Source: Anaeramoeba flamelloides
Lineage: Eukaryota > Metamonada > Anaeramoebidae
Length of the DNA stretch: 64,000 nucleotides
Direction of reading: 5' to 3'
Assembly (NCBI GenBank): GCA_027625915.1
Contig: JANTQA010000015.1
Location: 9,887,001-9,951,000 of the forward strand
Shown here: piece after piece, positions 10,601 through 22,327 of the stretch
Numbering within the stretch: position 1 is the first letter of the stretch
How the letters are laid out: every line of letters starts with the position of its first letter
Position numbers and translations under genes: made by a program
Notes under the pieces: generated by a model
The model's input: only the letters and a program-made list of their open reading frames with translations
Told to the model about the DNA's origin: nothing
The model's database searches: none

Positions 10601-13600
10601 AAAAAAATGGTCATTAAATAAAAAGGATTTGATTTTAGATATTTGAAATTATCTAACAATTTTCCTAATACTCTTAATTAAAAAGCTTGTCCTGGATTAT
10701 TTTCATGTCCGGAATTTTTTTCATGTCCGGTATTTTTTTCCCTACTATATAAGGTATTTCCAAAAAAGTAGGTAATTTTTTTTTACATTTCATAAAAAAT
10801 CATCTTTGTTAGTTAAGCTATTCGTAAATTGGTAATATCAAATTAAATGAAATATTAATACTGATTGAATCAATGACTATGGTATTTATATTTAAAAATA
10901 TGTTTATCAAAATATTTCCTAAAAAGTGAACAAAAAAATTCCACTCTTTTTAAACAAAATAATGCATCCAATTTCAATAAAAAACATGGCAAATATGCTA
11001 AGGTACATAAATGATTTCATAAATAATAGAATACATAATTATACGTTTTCCATTCTATTGGAAAATTTGACGAGATTAAACAAGTTATGAAAACGAATTT
11101 TTGTAATCAAAAAGAAAAAAATAATCACCAAATTTTCAGAGTTGAAAAACATCATATAAAACCGAGATGAGAAAAGATCATATCTTTTATTTTAATGTAA
11201 TATCTTACTAACAAACAAATTTATTTATTATTAACAATCGATAAATGATTGTGAATAATTTTCTATATTCAAATAATTTTATGAGGGGTTGAGTTGAATA
11301 AAGAGATTTTAAAATAAATTTGCCCCTCTTTTTTTGAAATAGCTTATTATTTGACAAAATAAATTTAGTATTTCTTTTTTTTTTTTTTTTAATGCTAATA
11401 AAAGTTACCGGCATTGAACGTTATCAACAATTCTGAAAACTATTTATGAAACTTTAGTTTTTTTTCAAAATCTTCAATTATTAAATACTAAAATAAAGAA
11501 GTTACCATCTTCCTAAAATAAATAAATTTAAAAAAAAACAACATAAATAAAAATATTTCTCAAGTTCACCTCTTCAAAAAAGACTAATAAAATATAAGTA
11601 AGTTATGTTTTACCAGGTTTTAATCAATCATTATTAGTATTTAATTAATGTGATATCTAATCTATTTCCACCAAAGCACGTGTATTTATTTTTTTCGCTT
11701 CATACAATATTCTATTTTTTATATAAACTCTTTTTCAAAAGTTGCATCACATCATCTTTTTCAATCATTATGATTTATTTTACATTTTTTGTTTATTTTT
11801 AATGAGGAATTTTGAAATTAAATTTTAATTTTTTTTCTCAAAATTTAATAAATAGATTAGTTTCAATAAAAATAGTTTGAATAAATAATAATAAACTAAT
11901 AATTATCAATAGTTGGTTCTTCATAAAAAATATATTCAAAAATAATATAGATCAGTAAATTTTCTCTGTTTTTTTCAAAAGTTGAACTATTTTAATTTTA
12001 ATAGTTTAATACTTTTGTAATCTCAAAAATAATAAAAATTGACAATTTTTTTTTATTCATTGATTCATTTATTTTGCAACTTTTTGGATTCTTTTTTTTA
12101 TGTTAAATATTTTTTTTTGGGGGGGGTACATATATATACGTACTGAAAGGTTTAATTTTAAATTTATTTTTTTTCGGTTACATCATTTTTTTTTCAAAAG
12201 ATCCAAGGCTTTTAGCTATCCACTTCAGTCAAATCTTCTGAACCCCCCCCCCCCAAAAAAAAAAAATTGAATTAATTTTTTTTGTAACAGTAAACAAGTA
12301 ATTTTGGTTAAAAGTAGGTATTTTGTCAAGTATTGAAAAGGGATATTTTATCCCTATTAAAACTCTTACGATGAAAATTAATGTATTTTCAATTTCAAAT
12401 CACAGAAATCACAGAAATCTAAAATCTTCTAGTTTGACGATAATTTCAAAGTTTATCTTTTTGAATACACCTAACCATTTGGGGAAAAAAGTTCAACCAG
12501 GGAAAAAAAAGATCAACACAGTTTTTAATTGGGAACATTAATAGAACCTGAAAACAAAAAATAAGATCAATTAATAAAAGAAACATAAATAAATGATTAA
12601 AGACGAAATGGAGGATTCAACATAATAACAGTTTTTTTTAATACTATCTTTTAGTATGGGTTTTTCTTTGATTGATCAATTATTAAAAATTTGTTGAAAA
12701 AATAGAATATTTTTGAGGATCTCCAAAACAACTCTAATGATTTCGATAAAAAAGTAGATTTAAATCGTGTTTGTTGGTTTGATTGAAAATAATATAATGA
12801 ATTATTATTTGAAGTTACTTGGTTTCTTCTATTAATTGATTTTATTTTTCGTTTTTAGGTTTCTGTGATTTCTGTGATTTCTGTGATTCTATTAAGCTTC
12901 CCAAATTAAAAATCCTTTTTCACTTTTTTTCCCGAGTTGAACTTTTTTTCTGGAATGGTAATATAACTTATTCAAAATAAATAAAAAAGCAAATTGACTG
13001 GATTGACTCATGTGAAAAAAAATTCAAAAAGTCAGTCAAAATTTGTGATTATTCTGATTTGCCTTTTCAAAAAGAAATGAAAATGTTCTGTATTCTTTTT
13101 AATTTTTAGAATGAAGGATCTTCAAAGATCGTTGCTGTTTTTTTTTTGTTATTTTTGTCAAGGTAAGCCAGAATTGAAAAAAGTAATGACAAAAAAAATT
13201 TTTCTAAAATTATATTTTTTTCTTTTTTAACTTTCAAACATTTTTATAGACAAAGTTTTGTAGATCTTAATGATTTTTCAATTTAGTGTTCTGAATTCAA
13301 GTTGATTTAGGAATGGATTTTATTGAATTTTCTCTGAAAAACAAATTAAAATTTCAATACAATTTCTACTTTGGATTTTTAATCTGAAAAGCCTATATAA
13401 TTTGAGAAGAGATCAAAAAAAGGATTATAGATATTTCACATTTGTTCTTTTATATCCGAAGAACTGAAAATTGCTAGCTTTGGGGTTTTCTCGAATTTTT
13501 TTATTTTTTTCTTTCACAAAAGCCCATTTTGGAACATTGGCTGATATTTGATATCTTTTGTTTTTGTATGGGAATCTCAAATAGAGAATCTATTGAAATA

Positions 13601-16600
13601 ATTTGTTAATGAGATTCAATTTAAACTTTGATATCGAAAATAAAAGGTTTCGCAAATGGGAAAAGTTAACATATTTTAAATTTATTCTGAGCAAAATTAA
13701 AATCAATATAGCTTTATTATATTTAACATAAGCTGATTTTCTTAATTCTTTTTGGTTGTGGTGTGACTTTTCTTTTTCTCACAAAAAAAGATAAATATCA
13801 ATATTTTAATTCTGAACTTTAATTATCTAGAGTCACTCAAAAATATAATTTTTTACAGTACATATGTCCTTAATAAAATTAAGCACTATTTTTTTCTGAT
13901 TAATATTTTTCTAAATCTAGCTTATAACTTAATTCAATTAACCACTGTGATAAAATTTTTTTTGAATAAAAACACTCTCAACTTTTTAATATCCAAAATA
14001 TTTTTTGAAATTAGTGTGCACTTTTTTATTTTTTTTTTTAAAAATTGGGTTGAGAAAAATTTGAAATCAAAGAATAAGTTAATGTATTAAATTAGAATAT
14101 TTTTCCAGAGAGTTTATCTTTTTAGTTGAACTTTTTTTTTAATTTTACCATTTAAAAATAAAAAAACCATTTGAAGACCAAATTAGTCCCTTTTGTGAAA
14201 ATAAAATTTCCATAATTTAGAATTTGTTTTAGTAAATGAGTTAAAATAAGATATTGTTTATAAAAATATACATAATTTCAACTTTGAATTCAATAATTTT
14301 GGCAAAAAATGATTTCAAGAAAAAGTTAAATTGAAACGTTATTTATTTTTATTTTTTCATTTAATATTTTTAATTTTTTTAATGAAAAGTATTTGATCAG
14401 TTTTCCATTTTTAGTGTTTTTTGGGTCGTAGGGACATATTATCAAAAAAAAAAAAAAATTCCAAAAGCACTAATACACTTAAAGGAGTATTTCGAGTATA
14501 AAAGGGAAAAATCCTGATTTTGAAAATCATTTATTTAAAAGCCTTTTTTCTAGTATGAAAAAACAGTAATCTAAACCCCAATTCAAAATTTTTAACAAAC
14601 CAAAATTCAATTTTTGAAAAAAAAAAATTCTTATTTAATCAATTCAAGAAGATATACCAAATTAGAACCATTCACTAATTGGAATGTCAACAATTGTTTA
14701 TAAATTACAATACTCACAAAGCCAAAAATAAATAATTATCAATACTAATCAATCACCAGTTTGTTATAAATTTTTGGAGAGAGCAAAACAAAAAAATATA
14801 TTGCTAAATTTGTCGAAATTCTATTAGGAATATTGATCGATCAATGATTAGATACCACCAACTAATTTTATTTGATTTTTTCAATTTGAAACAACTCAAA
14901 TTTAACCTAATATCAATTGTTGAAAAAAATTTTGATCGAACTAAACATGTTACCTAATTCAAAAAATGAAATGAAAATCAAAACAAAAAGATGAAAAAAT
15001 GATTTTCAAATTTTTCAAAAATCAAAATTATTTCCAATTTGAATGAAATTGTATTATTGTGATTGTTTGAACTGTTTTAACTGTGTGGAAAATCTTGAAT
15101 TTTAATTTATATTACGAAAAAATTGGGTCAAAAATCCAGAGAATTAAAAATGGGGAACAATTCATCCTTGCAAGATTTATTAATGGAAGAATTTTTCAAC
15201 CACAATAAAATGCAAGTTGAAACTTTTTTTCAACAAAAAAAGAAAAGAAAAAAATAAAATTTTAGTTCGTAAACGAAAAATTTAAGAACAAATTTTTTTT
15301 TTGTAAACTGAATTGAATTACACGTAATTTATTTAGCAACTATAGACCTTTCAATAAAAAAAAATTCCAAAACAATTACGTATCAAAAATAAATCGAAAA
15401 CAATAAAAAAACCAAAAGTGCCGAAAAATAATAAATTTTATTGTATGATTCAAGATCTAATTTACTTGGAATTTCTTGTGTTTATTATTCCATTCCAAGT
15501 AACTTTTGTTTTTGTTATTGAGATCTTTTAATGAAATTTTTTTCTTGATTTTTTTTTTCCAAATTTTTTTGGAAAAAAATTGAAAAAGAACTTTCCAAAA
15601 AAGTGAAAATATAAAAAAAATGCAAAACTCCCGAGTTTTTCCTTTTATACCTACACAGATGCTTTAAATAATTAAAAAATTTTTTATATAAAACCAAATA
15701 AAACTATTGTATTTTTCTGTTTCTATTTCCTTTTTCAAAACCTATACATCTGGATAAATTTTATTGTTAAGTACCACTTTAATATTAATCTATTCTTTTC
15801 CCCTTTTCCTAATTTTTCAACTTTATAAAATTAAATATTATAGTTTTTTTTTGTACGTAAAGGGATGACAATTTTTGAATTATTTTTCCGATATGTTTTT
15901 GTTATGTTAAATATTTTCTGTTTGGCATTTTTCGTCAGAAGGGTCCGTGGGTATGGCTTTAGAACATTCGATTTTGAACAAAAATGGGTTGCTTGCTTAC
16001 TTGTATTATTATTGTTTTTTAATAATCCTTTATGGCCAATTATGCTACTCTCATCAAGTGGATTTGTGATTTTTCTTGATGCATTCGTCACAACGATATT
16101 CTTTTTAGGAATCTGGGGATTTTGGCTATGCTTAATTGATGGATATAAATATGTACGATCATATATTTTACCATTATTGATCCCATTTAAAACATTTCAT
16201 TCTTTTTTTTTTTTATTTTTTTTTTATTTATTTTCGTTAATATTTTAATATCATAATTTAATTGAATCTTATTTCTATATTAATACTATTAAAAAGAGGC
16301 CAGAAGAAAGAACAATTAAAAAATTCTATCTACCAAAATTTATTCCATTATTTTTACTTTGGCTCTTCTTTTTTATCATCTATATATGGAACCAAGTGCA
16401 TGAAAAAGACGATAGCCAATACGAGACTACAAACGATATCCCAGGGTTTATCGTCTTAGAAATTATTATGTTTTTGATCTTTATATTTTATATCTTTTGG
16501 GTAATTTATGCGAGTATTCGTACCTTTATTGAAATCAAAGAAAAGCCAGAACAAAAAAAAAGATTTTATACATTTTTTACAATTACTGCAATCACATTTG

Positions 16601-16920
16601 TTTTGACAATTCTAGTTGTTTCTGGTAACTTTGTCAATTCTATAAGAAACACGTCTTTGGAATTTTTGGCAACTTTTGTGATTTACAATTCTTATTTGTT
16701 ATTCTATTCAGTTGCATTGCTTCCAGCATCTAGCCCAAAAGACGAATTAGCACATACCCAATTACAGGAAGATACGTCAGACCATGAACAACCCCTCCAT
16801 GAAGGCTCTGAAATAAGTAATGAAGTTGAATTACAAGAGAAATCTTCGAGTGGCATTGATGAAGAATCAGAAAAAAGCATGGATAAAAAATCAAATTCAA
16901 GTTCAAACGAAAATGATTAA
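7683..16920 (+). CDS. TMEM181-like seven-helix membrane protein, four exons
   Basis: Exons 7683-8039, 9936-10061, 15844-16152 and 16297-16920 join in phase 0 to 471 residues. The order matches TMEM181 (GPR178), a relative of Wntless: an N-terminal membrane segment (about 10-32) ending in FGP, a luminal beta-rich domain (about 40-165) with a TCEGNKNC turn and YLNYKNYRLD, then FELFFRYVF opening the helical core, EQKW with its following NNPLWP turn, and a last helix before an acidic, Ser-rich tail of about 65 residues. Start: ATG at 7683; frames upstream lack an ATG. Human TMEM181 is linked to membrane traffic and toxin sensitivity; the role here is not known. Introns are 1.9 kb, 5.8 kb and 144 bp; the first two are filled with transposons. 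Donors are loose (GTAAAT, GTTTGA, GTACGA), so the exon 2-3 join is inferred from frame and family alignment. Confidence 0.88.
8545..9303. mobile_element. TTAA-flanked family C element, copy C2 (759 bp)
   Basis: TTAA at 8541-8544 and 9304-9307. Inverse ends GGGATTAGCCCC and GCTAACCCC. It lies in intron 1 of the TMEM181-like gene. Related copies: C1 (interrupted) and C3 (33118-33870, 753 bp). No transposase frame. Confidence 0.85.
9640..9809. mobile_element. TTAA-flanked family D element, copy D2 (170 bp)
   Basis: TTAA at 9636-9639 and 9810-9813, inverse ends GGGACCAATCTCTATTA and AATAGAGACTAGTTCC. Exactly the same length as D3. Lies in intron 1 of the TMEM181-like gene, 123 bp before exon 2. 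Confidence 0.85.
10231..10565 (+). other. Coding-like segments nested in the giant intron
   Basis: Inside intron 2 of the TMEM181-like gene three short stretches read like protein: 10231-10296 (RAVKKIPYMKKIPD), 10334-10471 (THPLIRMMIGEITLVQ) and 10475-10565 (KKVDQLMAIKQLLEYS). The last two are in one frame, separated only by TAG TAA. No family recognised. This may be a decayed gene fragment or chance openness of CA-rich DNA. Confidence 0.25.
10752..11344. mobile_element. Family K MITE, copy K2 (593 bp, TA flanks)
   Basis: Ends AGGTATTTCCAAAAAAG and CTTTTTTTGAAATAGCT, inverse, between TA dinucleotides. Aligned with K1 throughout. Confidence 0.7.
12110..12266. repeat. Inverted homopolymer pair T9G8 ... 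C12A12
   Basis: T9 G8 at 12110-12126 faces C12 A12 at 12243-12266 across 116 bp. The strand can fold into a long mixed hairpin. The spacer holds a short TACATATATATACGTA near-palindrome. Such G and C runs are rare in this window. Confidence 0.7.
12472..12962. mobile_element. Family F element, copy F2
   Basis: Left TAACCATTTGGGGAAAAAAG and right CTGGAATGGTAAT are inverse, with a nested inverse pair around TTTTTAATTGGGAAC. A triplet of ATTTCTGTG units at 12865-12890 faces the inverse CACAGAAAT units at 12402-12420 just outside the element. Confidence 0.7.
13040..13690 (+). repeat. Dispersed repeat family I, copy 1
   Basis: Aligns with 56100-56650 on the opposite strand and, in its second half, with 18121-18345. 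Both long copies contain ATGAAGGATCTTCAAAGATC, which reads as a short signal-peptide-like start (MKDLQRSLLFFF); in this copy a GTAAGC donor follows after 17 codons. Both long copies lie in giant introns. Confidence 0.6.
14572..15107 (-). mobile_element. Family B MITE, copy B2
   Basis: Inverse orientation to B1. Ends AATTCAAAATTTTTAACA and GTGTGGAAAATCTTGAATTT, core TTGATCGATCAATG. Lies in intron 2 of the TMEM181-like gene. Confidence 0.75.
15150..15257 (+). CDS. 35-residue reading frame with a myristoylation-like start, doubtful
   Basis: ATG-to-TAA frame of 35 residues beginning MGNNSS, which fits the N-myristoylation pattern MGxxxS, and ending in KKKRKK, a basic tail of the sort that helps membrane binding. 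The ATG follows AAAAA. It lies in intron 2 of the TMEM181-like gene on the same strand, 0.6 kb before exon 3. The +1 frame is also open, so coding is not proven. No relatives recognised. Confidence 0.3.
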   Translation: MGNNSSLQDLLMEEFFNHNKMQVETFFQQKKKRKK

Positions 16921-17141
16921 TTATAAGATTTTATAATCTAAACCGAATCACTAAAAACACAAAATATATTAGAATTAAATAAAAAAACAATTTTCATTTA
17001 TAAAAATTTTTGAATTTATTCAATTTATATTACAACAAAATTTAGTAAAATTTCGTTTCTAATATCCGTTATTGATTAGTTTTTTTTTTTTTTCAAAAGA
17101 AGAGAAGAAATCTTTCGTTCTTGTTATTATTTTTTAAAATA
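16921..17141. other. 3' flank of the TMEM181-like gene
   Basis: AT-rich, with AATAAA-type motifs at 16977-16982 that could serve 3' end formation. Nothing else seen. Confidence 0.4.
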
Positions 17142-17294
17142 AATAAACTCTTTTTCAGTCAAAGGGGCCCAGTTCTATTGAAGAAATGGAAGACATTCTA
17201 TGAGTTTAATTCATTACTCTTATCAAACTAAAATTTTCAATTTTTAGATCAAAATTATTTTTTCTCATTTTGTAAAATTTTGTTTTTTTTGTTT

Positions 17295-17328
<34 letters not shown>

Positions 17329-17720
17329 CTTTTTTTTTTTTCTTATTTTGTTTTTTTAAAATTAACTTTGAAAAAAAAAATTTTTGAAAAACGAAATAAA
17401 CATTAAGAAAAGTTAAGCTTTGTATGTTCTTTTAAAATTCATACATTTACAAGTAAAAAATCTTATTATCAACGATTTTAAAATCCTAAAGAAATTGAGA
17501 ATTTTGCACGAGACGTTCCAATGAATGGGTTAAAAAATTTTTTAACATTTTTTTTTTTTGAAATTTATGGTTTGTTCAGGGATTTCTTTTATAATTATGG
17601 ACTCTTATATGAAGTTTATTATTTCTCGTATTTCTAAACAATCTAAGTTTGGTTGATTCTTAAAAATAAAGTGACTTTTTCATTTTTGGCTGGGCCCCTT
17701 TGAGTGAAATGGAGTTTATG
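17142..17720. mobile_element. Family G inverted-repeat element, copy G1
   Basis: Left ATAAACTCTTTTTCAGTC then AAAGGGGCCCAG; right CTGGGCCCCTTTGAGTG then GGAGTTTAT, its inverse. The interior holds a long T tract (17299-17341). Related sequences: 38592-39100, 43535-44095, probably 53740-54060, and a lone end at 45935-45960. Confidence 0.7.
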
Positions 17721-17909
17721 ATGAATAATTTGATAAAAGTTGAAATTTTATGTAAAACGGGTACAAACTCTTTAGATACTTTATTTCGGATAACTGAATG
17801 CGAGTTACAATAGTTAACAATCTTAATAGTTGTTCTTTATAAGTACCATTTCTCCTGATTGGGCTGAAGTTTTTTTTTTTTAAATATAGCTTATTGCCAA
17901 TTGAATTTA

Positions 17910-18104
17910 TAGTCAGTTCCACTATTAAGGCACAAACTTTCAACGAAATTTAAGGCACAAAAAAAATCTCAAATTAAGTTACAAAATTGAGATTCTAGTA
18001 AAATAAATTGTAAAAAAAAAATTACAAATTTTATGCCTTAATTTGAGATTTTTTTGTGCCTTAAATTTCTTTGAAAGTTTGTGCCTTAAAAGTGGAACTG
18101 ACTG
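17910..18104. mobile_element. Tc1-type palindromic MITE, family H, copy H1 (195 bp)
   Basis: TA dinucleotides at 17908-17909 and 18105-18106 flank an almost complete palindrome. The end reads AGTCAGTTCCAC then TAAGGCACAAACTTTCAA. TA plus CAGTC is the Tc1/mariner pattern. Copy H2 is at about 38109-38312; one end alone at 45726-45801. Confidence 0.85.
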
Positions 18105-18106
18105 TA

Positions 18107-18555
18107 AATGATTGTTACTATAAGTTTAAATTTAGGATTTAGAGAAAACAAAAAAAACTTTTTAAAAGTGATTGTACCACCTTGAATATTCCTTCACGAA
18201 AGTACATTTTGAAAGATTTGCTGATATTTATATCTTTGTTTTTGTATAGGAGTCGGTTATAAAGAATCTATTGAAACAATTTGTTAAAGAGATTCAATTA
18301 AACTATGATATTGAAAAAAAGTTTTTGAAAATTGCAAAGTTACTTTTTTTATATTGATTTGGAGCAAAAAAAAAAAAAAAAGTTGGCTTACTTTATAGTC
18401 AGCTAAAAGGCGATTTTCTAGAATTCTTATTTGCACTTGTGGGTATTTTCATTAAATAACAGCTCCAAATATATAAAAGTATTGAAATTTCAAATTTTGT
18501 AAAATATATATTCTACTATTTACAGATCATTTGGAAAGTAAAAAAAAAAAAAATC
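18107..18555. other. Gene-free stretch with a partial family I repeat
   Basis: Positions 18121-18345 align with the second half of repeat I (13500-13690). Nothing else seen. Confidence 0.5.
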
Positions 18556-19096
18556 AACTAAAATTCAAAATTTTCATACATTTAAGACAGTTTAAAGAAT
18601 CAAAATAATACAATTCCATTCAAATTGAAAATAATTTTGTTTTTTGAAGAATGTGGAAAACATTCTATCATCTTTTTTTTGTTTAGTATTTTCATTTTAT
18701 TTTTTGAATTACGTAATTTATTTCGTTGGATCAGAAATTGTTTTCAATAATTGATATATTGTAAAAGTTGAGTTCTAATATTTTAATAATATCAAATAAA
18801 ATTATTTGATGATTATAACCTTTTGGTATATCGATATTTCTAATAGAATTTAATAAAATTTACTAATATATTTTTTTCTATTGCTCTCTCCAAAATTTTC
18901 AACATACCAATAATTTATTTGTATTTGTATAATTATTTATTTTTTGTTATCTGTTTATTGTAATTATTAAACAAATGTTAAGATTTCAATTATTAAATGG
19001 TTATAATTTGGTATTACTTCGAGAATTGATTAAATTAGATTTTTTTTTGCAAAAATCAAATTTTGGTGTTTTAAAAATTTTGAATTGGGGTTTTGA
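18556..19096 (+). mobile_element. Family B MITE, copy B3
   Basis: Same orientation as B1: starts AAAATTCAAAATTTTCATAC and ends GGTGTTTTAAAAATTTTGA. Internal motif CTCTCCAAAATTTTCAACA shared with B1 and B2. Confidence 0.75.
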
Positions 19097-19124
19097 TAAA
19101 AGAAGGTGCACATTGTAAAAAAAT

Positions 19125-20040
19125 CTATTTTTAGAGAAGATCAAACAAGAAAAATTACATTTCTATATAAATTTGTTGAAATCAAGAAGGAAAAAAAAAA
19201 TTTCTCCGAAAGTCTATTTTCAAGGATTTCTCTTCTTTCTCTTCTTAACTCTAATGAATAGAAACCATTTGTTAGCTTAAATTTCTCTCACCCTTACTAT
19301 TTCTTTTTATTTTACAAAAAATATGTTTTCGTAAATTTGTTTTTAAAATTCTTTTTACAAATATATTTATCAAACTAAGCAATCACAATGAATATTACTT
19401 CAAAGATAAAAGTAAAAGAGGTTGAATTCTTGAAACCAAAGAAAAAAAAAAAAAAACTACAAAAATTTCATTTCAAAAAAAAAAGAAAATATGGTGAAAA
19501 AAATGAAATTAGAAGTAAGAATTATTTTGAGTTTTCGAAAAAATTAAAAATAAATAACTATTAAAATAAAATGAATTTGTCCAATAAATCTTTATTTCTT
19601 AAAAGAATACTTTAAAAAATATCCTATTTTCTTCGAACATAATCTAGAATTAGATGAAATAAATCAAAATAGGTTTTTAAATTTATTTTTGGAATTCTCC
19701 AGAAATAAGAAGTCATTAGCTAAACAACAATTTTTCATACAATTTTTTTTTTCATTGAAGAATGTAAAATAAAACCTAGTTAAATAATAAGAAATTTTAT
19801 CAATAATTGCAGATATGATCAAGAAAAAAATTATTTTTTTTTATTTTTTCTTGATCAATTTTTTTATTTTTTTGAATACCGTTTTAATATTGGTATGTGA
19901 GTATATAATACTAGGATATATTAAACACACAGATATTTTATTATATAAATGTATTAGGTTAAATATATTATTTTAATAATTGAGTTTCATATAAACTTTG
20001 TCACCCAAAACAAGTGCAATGTACAGTGATCAAAATAATA
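19125..20040 (-). mobile_element. Decayed family E element, copy E2
   Basis: Runs inverse to E1 (29647-30839): shared blocks include AAGAGGTTGAATTCTTG and TAATACTAGGATATATT. Terminal TTAA sites are not recognisable, so it is older or truncated. Confidence 0.6.
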
Positions 20041-20046
20041 CTACAG

Positions 20047-21188
20047 TAACTCTAATAGGTGTTTCAAAATATAATCCGTTCTTTTTTTCTTCTTGTTCCA
20101 AGGCAACACCCAATTGGCTACCAAACAGTATACCTAAGTTAAAATCAATTTAGAAAGTAAACATCTGTATATTTTGAGTAAAATTTAAATTATTCATGCA
20201 ATTTATTTTAAATTTTTCATAATATTCTCAATTTTTCTGAGATTTTTTGTTTTTTTTTTTAATTAAAATTTTCCATAAAAGTTTACTATATTTTTTGAGA
20301 TAAATTTTATGATTAGATCTATCATTTTTAGAATTTCTTTCTAAATAATAGAACTTTAAGAAATCAATAAGATATTTAATCAGAGTTTATTATCAGTTTC
20401 TTTGATAGGTTGATGTATAAGTCTTCTATAACACAAAAACACGCTTTTTATTTTGAAAAACTCATTAAATTTTTTTACACGTTATATTTTGACTACAGTA
20501 CTTTACTCCTTTTAATAATTATTGTAATTGTTTTGAAATCAAACAGATTTTTTATACCTGGTTATTTTAGAACAATGAGATTTCATTTTTTAAGTGTATT
20601 TTTGGGACACTTCTTTTATAGATGTTAAGATTACTTAACCCATTAAAGATAATAATTTTTTTTGCTATCATTTCAGAAAATGGTTGGATTTTGAACTTTT
20701 CAAAAATGGGAATTATGGATCTCACTTTTCAAAACAAGAATGCGTTTTGGAAAATATCATTAAAAGTAAGTTTGGTTTTAACAAAATCAGATTTTCACTT
20801 TATTTTTCAATTTCGAGATGTTGTAAATTTTTTTGAATTCTCGATTAGATTTACTTTTAGATTTTTTGGTTTGAGAGTTATTGAATCTTGGGGAGTTGTA
20901 TCAAATCTAAAAAATCAGAAGATTTTCTTTTTGTTGGAATTATTTAAAAAGTCTAGATTTTAAGTTAAAAAATTTCAAAAGAAATCTATAAAGTCTTAAA
21001 TCTATTTTCTCTCACTCAAACGATAATTGAAGAAAGGTTAATTAATTTGAGAGAAATTTTTTGTGTACAAAAATTCTCAATTTTTTTATCTATTAAAATA
21101 ACAACGTATTGGAAAAAGAACGAACACTAGAGAAGGAATATCTTCAACGAAAACAAATTCTCCAACAAATTTGTTGAAAGATTTCTGA
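20047..21188 (+). CDS. Candidate 3' part of an unrecognised gene, four exons
   Basis: Exons 20047-20137, 20677-20765, 20982-21036 and 21119-21188 join with matching phases (2/1, 1/2, 2/1 splits) into a 100-residue C-terminal piece ending in TGA at 21186. Landmarks are ATPNWLPNSIPKKW, ENIIKKIYKV and the tail TNSPTNLLKDF. All junctions use GT-AG; introns are 539, 216 and 82 bp. An upstream exon is needed (the first codon here is split) and was not found; E2 occupies the space. Other frames of these stretches are partly open too, so the support is the phase agreement. A weak repeat of 20640-20960 occurs at 27185-27430. No family recognised. Confidence 0.35.
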
Positions 21189-21530
21189 TCAGACAGAAGT
21201 ATTATGTTTATTTTCGCGTTTTTAATTAAATACTTTTTTATTACTAATCCAAATCTGAAGAAATCCCAAATGATGTTTTTTTAATTGTTTTATTGGGCTG
21301 ACATCGTTTTTTACAAAATAAAATTATTAAAGAGTTAAAAAATTGTTCATTCTTTTTGAAATCTTTATGTATGAGATAAAATTACTCAAAAGAGAAAATT
21401 TTCGGCCAAATTAATCAATGGTTTGATGTTTGAGACTTTGTTCAATAAAACAATTTTTGAATAATTTAAAGTAAATTAGTCTTTTCAGAAAAATAAATTC
21501 ATTTTATTTTAATTCCTACAATCATTTACA

Positions 21531-21860
21531 ATGAATAAATATTCTCATAATAATCACTACAATATAAGCTCAACAACAACGGACGAAGACTTGGATCTCA
21601 ACCTGATTCAAATACCCTTGAGAGCCCTCAACCTTGTTGAAAAAAAACCAAAAAGCCGAATCATTGATCATATCAAACAACTGAGCAATCGAATAAATGG
21701 CTACGATACCACAATTAACAATTTTACAAACAGGATCGAAAATGTTCATGACCAAATCATCAAATTAGAAAATAACCTCAATGAAGATAATGCAAATTTT
21801 GAAAAGAAACTACTCGAATTAGAAAAGCAAATTCTTTTATCAAAAGAAATTCGACTTTAA
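21531..21860 (+). CDS. Small coiled-coil protein, 109 residues
   Basis: Single exon, ATG to TAA. The N-terminal 30 residues are polar with a TTTDEDLDLNL acidic patch; residues about 35-108 form a heptad-like amphipathic helix (RINGYDTTINNFTNRIENV, then LENNL and KKLLELEKQILL), so a coiled coil is likely. Base composition is clearly richer in G and C than the flanks, which supports coding. It could be a subunit of a small helical assembly, but I recognise no family. AATAAAT at 21917 may direct 3' end formation. Candidate exons of another gene end 340 bp upstream on the same strand. Confidence 0.7.
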   Translation: MNKYSHNNHYNISSTTTDEDLDLNLIQIPLRALNLVEKKPKSRIIDHIKQLSNRINGYDTTINNFTNRIENVHDQIIKLENNLNEDNANFEKKLLELEKQILLSKEIRL

Positions 21861-22327
21861 GAAAAAAATTGTATTTCCTTGTTTACTGTTGAACATAGTT
21901 TTCTTTGAACAAACAAATAAATCACCATAATTTTTATTTTTTTAGTTTTGTTTCGCCTTTCTCAAATTTTTCATCTAAAAAAATTTAAGAAAAAATTGAA
22001 GAGTATGAGTTTATTGCATTTCGTACTGTAAAATTTGAGAGTTTATTGGAGTATATTATTTGTATTGTTAAAATATTTATTGTGTATTTATTTGATCTTC
22101 AAAAAAAGCGTAGGTTTAGGGTGTAATTACCCCTATGAGTTAAGTTACGAACCAAATAGGAAAGTTAAACTTAATTTTCAAAATTCTCTCATTAATCTGA
22201 AAAAAAGTTTGTTGGATTTTTCGTTATTGTCTAAGTGTCAGAAAATAAGTGGTTTTTTACATATTTGCTTTTTTAGTTTCAAAGTGATTCTATGAAACCG
22301 TCTATTATGCTTGTTATGGTACTTTTA

